From NCBI GenBank assembly GCA_009693865.1, contig SHWL01000002.1, forward strand, positions 32,905 through 96,904: a stretch of 64,000 nt of DNA, in the 5' to 3' direction. The notes under the pieces are model-generated. The model saw only the letters and a program-made list of their open reading frames with translations. It was not told the origin of the DNA and searched no databases. Source of the stretch: Acetobacteraceae bacterium (lineage in GTDB: Bacteria > Pseudomonadota > Alphaproteobacteria > Acetobacterales > Acetobacteraceae). Below, piece after piece: positions 36,331-43,270 of the stretch (positions are counted from its first letter, which is position 1; the number at the start of each line of letters is the position of its first letter). Made by a program: the position numbers and the translations under genes.

Positions 36331-36734
36331 TCAAACCAACAAGCAGGTTATGCCCAGTTGAGGGGCGGCTTCACTCAAGCGCCTATCGAGTGTGCAAAGC
36401 GTCGCTCCATGATCCGCGCATATCGCGAGGTGCAAGGCATCTCCCGCTCTTATGCCGGACATGTATTGGTCGGCAAGCCGCGCCGCCGTTTGGAACTGGC
36501 GATCCGTCACTGGTAATATGGTGACACTTTCCCTGATCAGGCGCGTGAACATCGCCAATGCCTCCGCGCGACCGGCGGCTTGATCGACAACGCCGAGGAG
36601 AACTCGGTCGTCACCCAGCTACTGATCGCGAGTTCGTCGGGGGATTGCGCGCCGAACCAGTCTTGAACACGCACGGTGTGCGTCTCGTTGGTCAGAGCGC
36701 AGACCAGGACCGAGGTATCCAGATAAAGGATCAA
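36331..36734 (-). pseudogene. PIN-domain toxin (VapC-like), frameshifted
   Basis: The first part (MILYLDTSVLVCAL...WVTTEFSSALSI) and the second (LAMFTRLIRESVTILPVTDR, then RAGDALHLAICADHGATLCT) are both clear PIN ribonuclease segments but lie in different frames. The junction is around 36573-36580, where one base is effectively missing; restored, the join reads ..SALSIKxAAGRAEALAMF.., a normal VapC helix. The four acidic residues of the PIN active site are split: D6 and the E of TTEFSSAL upstream, the D of AGDALHLA and TLDRRL downstream. The start overlaps the antitoxin stop (ATGA at 36731-36734). Probably inactivated, unless the shift is a sequencing error. Confidence 0.8.
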
Positions 36735-36973
36735 TAGCGCTCCGCATCGCGCATCGTTCGAATGAAGGCGCTCGTGTCCGGCGTTTGCTCGGGCATTCGG
36801 CTGGTGACCGCGCGCAAAGCCAGAACATCGATGGGTTTGCGGATATTTTTGATGGCTCGGAGCTGGGCGACCGGTTTACCCCGGCGCATGATATTCACCG
36901 GCTCGCCCGCCGCCGCCTGTTCGATGAGGGCGCCAAGATGTGCTTTGGCATCGCCCAGATTGACGTTCGCCAT
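36731..36973 (-). CDS. Phd/YefM-type antitoxin
   Basis: 80 residues. The N-terminal VNLGDAKAHLGALIEQAAAG and EPVNIMRRGKPVAQLRAI are the Phd/YefM DNA-binding and dimerisation fold (family motif 'ak.hl..li..a..Ge.v.ItrrGkpva.l'). The C-terminal MPEQTPDTSAFIRTMRDAER is the flexible toxin-binding tail. It would repress its own promoter and neutralise the PIN toxin encoded immediately downstream with an ATGA overlap. Since the toxin is frameshifted, this looks like an orphan antitoxin. Confidence 0.9.
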   Translation of the reverse strand: MANVNLGDAKAHLGALIEQAAAGEPVNIMRRGKPVAQLRAIKNIRKPIDVLALRAVTSRMPEQTPDTSAFIRTMRDAERY

Positions 36974-37089
36974 CTCTGGCTCTTGATCATTTTACCGTCG
37001 AGGCTATAGCATTTGGTGAGCATGGACCAACATTTTATAAATTCAGCCCAGGCCGGTTTGGACAGCCGCCAAGACCTGCTCCGCTACCG

Positions 37090-38250
37090 CTACCGCCACG
37101 CCCGCAGCCGATCCGCCGCCGCGCGCATGTCCGCCTCTGGCCCACAATAACTGAACCGCACGAACCGGTTGCCCCGCGTCCTATCGAAATCCACGCCGGG
37201 CGACGCCGCCACCCCTGCCTCATGCAACATCCGCGCGCAGAACGCGACACTATCGTTCGACCGGTCGCCGACATCCGCGAACAAGTAAAACGCCCCCTCG
37301 GCCGGCGATAGCCGCGAAAAACCGGCACCCGGCAATGCCGCCAGCAGATGGTCGCGCGACCGGCGATACCCCGCGATGTTCGCCCGCAGTTCCTCGTGAC
37401 AATCGAACGCCGCCTCGGCCGCGACCTGCGAGATATACGGCGCGCTGATGAACAGATTTTGGGTCAGGCATTCGACGGGACGGACCAGTTCCTCCGGCAG
37501 CACCATCCAGCCAATCCGCCAGCCGGTCATCGAGAAATACTTCGAGAAACTGTTCACCACGATGGCGTTCGAACTGAACGCGGCAGCCGTCGCGATTGGG
37601 CTGTCGTAATTCAACCCGTGATAAATCTCGTCGCTGATCAGCCTCACGGCGTTGGCATCGCACCAGCACGCGAGGGCGGCCAGCTCGTCCGGGTGCAGCA
37701 TCGTTCCGGCGGGATTGCAGGGGCTCGCGACCATCAACCCATCCGGCTTCGGGTCCAGCCGCTCAAGCATCGCCACACTGGGTTGGAACCGTGTTTCCGG
37801 TCCGGCCTCCAGGATCACCGGCTGGATCCCCAGCGCGGTCAGGATGTTGACATATGGCGGGTAGAATGGCGCCGCCATCGCCACCCGGTCGCCCGGGTCG
37901 AACGCCGCCAGGAACGCCAGCGGAAACGCGCCAGAAGCCCCGACGGTCACTGCAATGCGCGAAACCGGGATCTCCAGACCGTACCAATCGCGGATATGCG
38001 CCACAATCCGCTCCCGCAGCGAAATCCGGCCGAACGCCTCCGTGTACCCCAAAGGATCTCCTGATCGCAGCGCCGCCTGCGCCGCCGCCACGGCACCCGC
38101 CGGCGCGCCAGTCCCGGGCTGACCGACCTCCATGCGGATCACGCGCGGCGCACCGGGAGGCAGAGCAGCCTGACGCGCGTTGGCGGCCGCGATCACATCC
38201 ATGACGATGAACGGGGGAGCCGACGCGCCGCGGCCGACTTTCAATGCCAT
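37090..38250 (-). CDS. PLP-dependent class I/II aminotransferase
   Basis: 386 residues from ATG 38250, 7 bases after the upstream gene's stop. Key motifs: GQPGTGAP near the N terminus, VTVGASGAFPLAFLAAFDPG, VASPCNPAGTMLHPDEL for the substrate-binding loop, LISDEIYHGLNY with the PLP-contacting Asp and Tyr, and the Schiff-base lysine K237 in VVNSFSKYFSMTGWRIGW. Subfamily I-gamma aminotransferases of this type act on aspartate or branched/aromatic amino acids; specificity cannot be read. It appears co-transcribed with the GGT-like lipoprotein gene. Confidence 0.93.
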   Translation of the reverse strand: MALKVGRGASAPPFIVMDVIAAANARQAALPPGAPRVIRMEVGQPGTGAPAGAVAAAQAALRSGDPLGYTEAFGRISLRERIVAHIRDWYGLEIPVSRIAVTVGASGAFPLAFLAAFDPGDRVAMAAPFYPPYVNILTALGIQPVILEAGPETRFQPSVAMLERLDPKPDGLMVASPCNPAGTMLHPDELAALACWCDANAVRLISDEIYHGLNYDSPIATAAAFSSNAIVVNSFSKYFSMTGWRIGWMVLPEELVRPVECLTQNLFISAPYISQVAAEAAFDCHEELRANIAGYRRSRDHLLAALPGAGFSRLSPAEGAFYLFADVGDRSNDSVAFCARMLHEAGVAASPGVDFDRTRGNRFVRFSYCGPEADMRAAADRLRAWR

Positions 38251-38257
38251 GGCCGCC

Positions 38258-39721
38258 TCAGCTTCCGCGGGCCACGAGTCCGAACTCCCGCGGATCGGCC
38301 ACCGCGCCGCAGTTCGCTTCCGAGCCGGGCAAGTACCGGGCACAGGAAATCACGTTGGCGCGGCCGGGTTCGGGAACCAGGCTTTGCATGGGCTGGCCGG
38401 AACGCAGGGTGTTGGCCAGAGCGGCGGCGGCGGCAAGTCCTGATCCGGCCTGACCGCTGCCTCCCGCGGCGGCGCGAAACGCGTCCCGTCTTGGACTCCA
38501 GGCCAGCCCCGCGGCCAGCAGCGGCGGCGTCACATTGGCGGGCGAGGCCGCCGTCAGGAACCCAAGCCCAGGCACCATGCGTCCGGTGCCGAACAGGTTG
38601 TTCATCGTCATGGCGCAGACGACGGCATTGCCCTCGTCGTCCATCGCCGCGAAGCTGGTAGTGGCCGGATAGAGCGGCACAGACGCGGGAGCCACCAGTT
38701 CGCCGTTCAGGACCTGGTCGGAATTCGCCCCGCCGGCCCGCCACCGCGCGGCGGCCGCGAGTGAACTCAACAGCGCGGCCTGCACATCGGCCGGCCGGTC
38801 CCGAAGCGTCATGAGCGCCGCCGCCGCCGCGAGGCCGCCATCGGTCGGTGGGAACGCCACCTGGTCTTCGCCAAACGCGACGACCGCCGGGGGCTGGACC
38901 GCGGGCAACGCCGCGCGCAAATCGGCCAGCCCGATCGGCACCCCCGCCAGCGGCGACATCTGCTCGACCCGCCGCGCGAGGGCCCCCTGGTACAAATCAC
39001 CAACCCCCGCCACGCGTAACTGCGCCAGTGTCGCGGCCAGGTCCGGTTGCGTCATCGTCTGACCCTCGACCAAGGGCACGCCCCCTCTGCCGTAGGCGTT
39101 GCGCGCGCCCGGGTCAGCGAACAAGGGGCCCGCCACCAAGGCCAGGTCTCGCGCGAAGGCCCGCGAGACCGGCGAGCCGAATCGCGCGAGGCGTTCGGCT
39201 TTGTCGATCAGGAATTCGAACGGCAACCTTCCTCGCCCGGCATGCAAAACGAACATGCCGCGCGGCAGCATCGGCACGGCGGCGCGCCGGTCGCCGCCAC
39301 CGACGGTGACCACGGCGGGCGGAACGAACAAGATCGCGTCCGGGGCGCGTTTGCCGGCGGGGTGGTAGGCAACGCAGGCCCCGCCTCCACCAACACCAGC
39401 GCGGGATGGCAGTGTCACGCCAAGTGAAAGACCGACCGCGACGGCCGCGTCGGCCGCATTCCCACCAGCGGACAGAACCTCTTTCCCGACCAGCGCCGCG
39501 TTCGGCTCATCGGCCACGACCGCGCCAAGAAATCCATCGACAAAACCTGGTTGACCTCGTCGCGGGCCGCCGCCGAACACCGTTCGTTGGATCGAATCAA
39601 GCGTCGAACAGCCCGTGGCCAAGAGGCAGAGGATCAGTGGGAGGGAAAGGCGCGAGATCACGGTGAGCGGTCGCCGCGCGCGGGCCGGTTCGGCCGTGTT
39701 CACTCTTGGAGTCGGCGCCAT
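38258..39721 (-). CDS. gamma-glutamyltransferase-like lipoprotein
   Basis: About 487 residues if started at ATG 39721; GTG 39661, nearer a typical signal length, is an alternative. A lipoprotein signal ends with the lipobox LLATGC at about C38. The rest has Ntn-hydrolase gamma-glutamyltransferase features: VVADEPNAALVGKEVLSAGG, NAADAAVAVGLSLGVTLPS, the autoprocessing/catalytic Thr region TTSFAAMDDEGNAVVCAMTM followed by NNLFGTGRMVPGLGF. Overall it is shorter than E. coli GGT (about 580) and diverges at the glutamate-binding loop, so true GGT activity is uncertain. Lipid anchoring is unusual; E. coli GGT is a soluble periplasmic heterodimer. Confidence 0.78.
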   Translation of the reverse strand: MAPTPRVNTAEPARARRPLTVISRLSLPLILCLLATGCSTLDSIQRTVFGGGPRRGQPGFVDGFLGAVVADEPNAALVGKEVLSAGGNAADAAVAVGLSLGVTLPSRAGVGGGGACVAYHPAGKRAPDAILFVPPAVVTVGGGDRRAAVPMLPRGMFVLHAGRGRLPFEFLIDKAERLARFGSPVSRAFARDLALVAGPLFADPGARNAYGRGGVPLVEGQTMTQPDLAATLAQLRVAGVGDLYQGALARRVEQMSPLAGVPIGLADLRAALPAVQPPAVVAFGEDQVAFPPTDGGLAAAAALMTLRDRPADVQAALLSSLAAAARWRAGGANSDQVLNGELVAPASVPLYPATTSFAAMDDEGNAVVCAMTMNNLFGTGRMVPGLGFLTAASPANVTPPLLAAGLAWSPRRDAFRAAAGGSGQAGSGLAAAAALANTLRSGQPMQSLVPEPGRANVISCARYLPGSEANCGAVADPREFGLVARGS

Positions 39722-40035
39722 TCCCGTCCCTGGTCCCCATCTGTTGCCTGGCCGCGGGATCGGGCGTCCAGCTTGCGATGAACGCTGATCCGTGGCGCCC
39801 CACATCCACGCGGCCAGCCTCTCACCTGGGCCGGTTCGCGCGGGCAGGCCGATACGGGATGGTGCCATAAACGCGTTCGGGGGCAGCGGCAACCGGACGT
39901 TCTCCCAGGCAGCCAGGTCGCGGCCCAACCCGCGCGGCGGACGACACTTCGCGAAGACCATCGATCTGCTACAACCAGACGGGAGGGCGGCCTCCGCCAG
40001 AACCCAGTGAACGTCGCCAGGAAAGACACCCGATC

Positions 40036-40800
40036 ATGAGGCTTCCCGCCCGCGCCCTGATGGTACTCCCGCTCGCCGCCCTGTTCTTATCCCCCTCCGC
40101 CTTGGCGCCCCCCGCCTTGGCGGTGGCGGCGGAGTTCACCGCTGCCCAACGGACGGAGATCGTCACGGTCGTCCGCGACGCCCTGAAACGGGACGCCTCG
40201 ATCCTCCGCGACGCCGTCGCTGCCTTGCAGACCGACGACGGGCAGCGGGAGAAATCCGCCGCGCGGGCCGCGGTCGCCGCCGCGCGCAATGTCATGGTCA
40301 ACCCGAACGACCCCGTCGCCGGCAATCCCGCCGGCAAGGTCACGATCGTCGAGTTCTTCGATATCCGCTGCCCGTATTGCCTCAAGCTGGAACCCGAGAT
40401 GGCGGCATTCCTGGCCGGCGACCGCGATGTGCGGCTGGTGTACAAGGATCTTCCGATCCTTGGCCCGGCCAGTGTCATGGGATCGAAAGCTCTGCTCGCC
40501 GCGCATAAACAAAATGCCTATGAAAAACTTCGCGATGCGCTGTTGCGTAATCCATCCGATCTCACACGTGCGGGGATTGAAGCGGCGGCGAAAAAACTGG
40601 GGCTGGATACCGCGCGTTTGCTGACCGACATGGACGACCCGTCGGTTCAGTCGCAGATCGATGCCAATCTGCGGCTCGCGCAGCGTTTGAGCATCCAGGG
40701 CACGCCGGCGATGATCATAGGGGACGAACTGCTGCCAGGTGCTGTGAATGTGGCCGAACTGAAGCGGGCGGTCGCCGACACGCGGGCCGCCAAAAAATAA
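40036..40800 (+). CDS. DsbA-family thioredoxin-fold protein, exported
   Basis: 254 residues. A signal peptide (MVLPLAALFLSPSALAPPALA) is followed by an alpha-helical spacer (EIVTVVRDALKRDASILRDA). The thioredoxin domain has the redox motif C112-P-Y-C115 in FFDIRCPYCLKLEPEMAAF and the cis-proline loop SIQGTPAMIIGDELLPGAV. The N-terminal helical extension is typical of ScsC/DsbG-like disulphide oxidoreductases that may oligomerise. It works in the periplasm on protein disulphides. The stop is six bases from the convergent glycosyltransferase stop. Confidence 0.92.
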   Translation: MRLPARALMVLPLAALFLSPSALAPPALAVAAEFTAAQRTEIVTVVRDALKRDASILRDAVAALQTDDGQREKSAARAAVAAARNVMVNPNDPVAGNPAGKVTIVEFFDIRCPYCLKLEPEMAAFLAGDRDVRLVYKDLPILGPASVMGSKALLAAHKQNAYEKLRDALLRNPSDLTRAGIEAAAKKLGLDTARLLTDMDDPSVQSQIDANLRLAQRLSIQGTPAMIIGDELLPGAVNVAELKRAVADTRAAKK

Positions 40801-40806
40801 TGCCGC

Positions 40807-42090
40807 TCAGCGTTTCGCCCGCCGGCCTTTGACGGCCGGGACGGATCGTTGTTCCGGCACGTGTAATGAAAGTCCCGTGAGGCTTTCGATCTTGTTCGAG
40901 AACCCGCGTATGTAATCGGCCATCGCGAGATTGCGTTCGGCATAATTCCGCGCGCCGGTGCGCAGGGCCCGTGCCAGCTTCTTGTTCTCCACCACTTCAA
41001 GAACCGAATTGGCGAGGCCACGCGGATCGAAAAACGATGTCAGTAGCCCGTTTTGACCGTGGGTGATGAACTCCCGCACCGGTTCCGTGTCAGCGCCAAC
41101 AATCGCGCAGCCGACCGCCAGCGCTTCCCGCAACGACCAGGACGCGACGAACGGATAGGTCAGATAAACATGTGCGTCGGAACGGCGCAGCATCGAAAGA
41201 TAGACCTGATACTCGATACGTCCCGGAAACAGGACGCGAGCCGGATCGATCTGGCCGGCGACCTCCTTGATCAGAAGCTCGCGCCACGTTCCGCCACCGG
41301 GCGGTGGCGACCCGTAACTGACGCCGTCGCCACCTACCATCACGACCTTTAAGTTCTTCCTGGCGCGCAGCAAATCCGGCAGTGCGCGAAGCATCGTGTG
41401 GACGCCACGATAGGGCTCGAGATCCCGAGAAACATAGGTCACCAGAACGTCGTCGCGGCGAATGGTCATATCGCCAATTTTCAGCGGGGCTTGCCGGACT
41501 TTCGCGTCCGGTGAGCAGACATCCAGATTGACGCCTTCCCACATCAAATCGATTTTGGCCTGAGCCCATTCCGGATATGTGGACAATTGCCATTCGGTCG
41601 GGGTCACGCCATTGCCGTCCAGATTCAACGAAATGTGATTGATGGCATTCTTCGCGCGGATACGCGCGAAATCCGACGAGTCGATTGGAAACTCGGGATC
41701 GAATATCACGTCCGCGCTGTCGGTCCGGTAATAAAACTCCATATACCGAATGACTGGCACGCCGGGCCAGACATCGCCCAGGTTGAGCATTTCTCCCCAG
41801 CCGGCGTGGCCAATCATGATGTCCGGCGTAAAGCCCAGTTGCTTCAACGAATGGGCGGTTCTGGCGACGATCTCCGCGCGGCGGGCCGCAACGTCCAGCT
41901 CCCGCGCCGCGATATGCGTGTCGGCGGAAGCGGGGCGCGGTTTCGCGTAGGGAACTTTGCGGATCCCGTCGATATTGTTCAGGTTCGGCTCCGTGATGAA
42001 GACGATCTCGTGCCCGCCAATCTCCACCAGGTGGCGAATGATGTGGAGGAACTGACCAGGGAAATTCTGGTGGACAAACAGGAATTTCAA
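40807..42090 (-). CDS. GT4-family glycosyltransferase
   Basis: 427 residues from a TTG at 42090 (CCAGGATCACG upstream). I chose it over the longer frame because the extension to 42243 is translated from the palindromic repeat at 42141-42219. The N-terminal LKFLFVHQNFPGQFLHIIRH is the donor-side Rossmann opening. The C-terminal domain has VTYVSRDLEPYRGVHTMLRA, PGRIEYQVYLSMLRRSDAHV followed by YLTYPF, and the sugar-nucleotide motif SLREALAVGCAIVGADTEPV-REFI. This is a retaining GT4 enzyme that transfers sugars to a lipid, glycan or protein acceptor in the cytoplasm. It follows a small unknown protein and a giant glycosyltransferase on the same strand. Confidence 0.9.
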   Translation of the reverse strand: MKFLFVHQNFPGQFLHIIRHLVEIGGHEIVFITEPNLNNIDGIRKVPYAKPRPASADTHIAARELDVAARRAEIVARTAHSLKQLGFTPDIMIGHAGWGEMLNLGDVWPGVPVIRYMEFYYRTDSADVIFDPEFPIDSSDFARIRAKNAINHISLNLDGNGVTPTEWQLSTYPEWAQAKIDLMWEGVNLDVCSPDAKVRQAPLKIGDMTIRRDDVLVTYVSRDLEPYRGVHTMLRALPDLLRARKNLKVVMVGGDGVSYGSPPPGGGTWRELLIKEVAGQIDPARVLFPGRIEYQVYLSMLRRSDAHVYLTYPFVASWSLREALAVGCAIVGADTEPVREFITHGQNGLLTSFFDPRGLANSVLEVVENKKLARALRTGARNYAERNLAMADYIRGFSNKIESLTGLSLHVPEQRSVPAVKGRRAKR

Positions 42091-42140
42091 CGCGTGATCC
42101 TGGATCGAACCGGCGGCGTCCCGGCCGGTATTCTCAAAAT

Positions 42141-42219
42141 CGTCATGGCCCGGCTTGTCCGGGCCACCGGTCGCGGAACTGTGCTGGAACAGGTGGCCCG
42201 GACAAGCCGGGCCATGACG
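42141..42219. repeat. dispersed palindromic repeat, copy 2 (28-bp inverted repeat)
   Basis: A perfect 28-bp inverted repeat (42141-42168 and 42192-42219) with a 23-base loop. Its outer arms CGTCATGGCCCGG are identical to the repeat at 30741-30771; the inner part adds CTTGTCCGGGCCACC. Such a long stem would form a strong RNA hairpin on either strand and lies between two glycosyltransferase-operon genes. Confidence 0.85.
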
Positions 42220-42310
42220 AGGGAGGGGGTTGTCGCGACGCAACCTGATTGGAAAACGCTCCAGAGCGCGATCGCCTGAGGCTGGACGGCCGGAAAGCGA
42301 GAATCATGCT

Positions 42311-43258
42311 CTAACGGCGGCCCGGCCGGACCGGGGATTTTGGCGTCGCGACCCTGGACGAGGAGGGGCGCGCCGTGCCCGGGCGATCGGCGGACGATTG
42401 GCTGGCGCGCGGGACCAACTCGATCAGGAACGATTCCAAGGCCGCGAGGCCAGGCGACTCACACGCTGTTCCCTCATCGATCGGACCGACCGCGCTGCCG
42501 TCGATGAAGGTCGCTGAATAGCGCGCGGTGAATTCCTTCCCCGCCGCGCCTTTCAGCCGCACATTCAGACCGAGGAGTGGCAACGCCATGCCGCGGCTGC
42601 CGCAGAACTTGCCGTTGTCGACCCAGGGCGACAGCCATCCGCGCCCGAGGACGCCTTGGTATTCGATGTCGCCCGGGGCGATCGGCCCTTTGTCCGAAAT
42701 GCCAAAGCCTTCGATCCAGGCCCGGCTGCCGCGTTTGCCGATCCATTCGCCGAACTGACCGGGAACATCCCCGAAGGTCTGGATATGCGCCATCACGTCC
42801 GGTTCCCGCGTGGGTACGGCCGCGGCGTTTCCCGCGGTCTCCCCGGCAGAGGGTTCGCCCGCGAGACGTAGCACCTGAAGCCGCGGAGCGTTTTCCGCCG
42901 GTTGGCCCGCCGCCTGATAAATCGTCACCAGGACCTGCGCCGGCCCATCGGTCACGCGCACCAGCGCGGCCGTATTGTCCAGCCATCCGTCGTCGCGGAA
43001 GGTGCTGACGGTCACCGCTTCCGGCCGGCCGGCCATGCCCGGGCACCGTGTCACGCGGACACCGGGAAGTCCGGTCATGGGATCGGGCGCGCGGCTGCCC
43101 GGCGCGGGAAAAATGCAGAAGATACCGGTGTCCAGTGTCATCAGGTTCGCGGACACGCGAAGCTCGGTGATGCGCGCCGGCGCGGTTGCTTTGGCGTCCC
43201 CGGCGGGCGCCTCGCCCGCTTCGGTCTGGGTCGAAACCGCGTCGGCGGCAGGAGGCAT
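42311..43258 (-). CDS. protein of unknown function in the secretion/glycosyltransferase run
   Basis: 315 residues from ATG 43258; GTG 43270 overlaps the previous gene's vicinity and is also possible. I do not recognise the family. No signal peptide or membrane helix is visible. The N-terminal ~30 residues are low-complexity Ala/Thr/Gly, the middle holds several strand-like segments (ITELRVSANLMTLDTGIFCI, RVTDGPAQVLVTIYQAAG, then GKRGSRAWIEGFGISDK and GRGWLSPWVDNGKFCGSRGM), and the tail is Ser/Pro/Arg-rich. Several cysteines are spaced through it. It is translationally close to the giant glycosyltransferase and could be an accessory protein or a cargo of the neighbouring type I exporter (inference). 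Confidence 0.7.
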   Translation of the reverse strand: MPPAADAVSTQTEAGEAPAGDAKATAPARITELRVSANLMTLDTGIFCIFPAPGSRAPDPMTGLPGVRVTRCPGMAGRPEAVTVSTFRDDGWLDNTAALVRVTDGPAQVLVTIYQAAGQPAENAPRLQVLRLAGEPSAGETAGNAAAVPTREPDVMAHIQTFGDVPGQFGEWIGKRGSRAWIEGFGISDKGPIAPGDIEYQGVLGRGWLSPWVDNGKFCGSRGMALPLLGLNVRLKGAAGKEFTARYSATFIDGSAVGPIDEGTACESPGLAALESFLIELVPRASQSSADRPGTARPSSSRVATPKSPVRPGRR

Positions 43259-43270
43259 GCGTGATCTCAC

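Noticed and set aside
42091..42243. N-terminal extension of the GT4 gene to 42243
   Set aside because: The translated segment (HGPACPGH..., DKPGHDD) is the palindromic repeat read as protein, not coding sequence.
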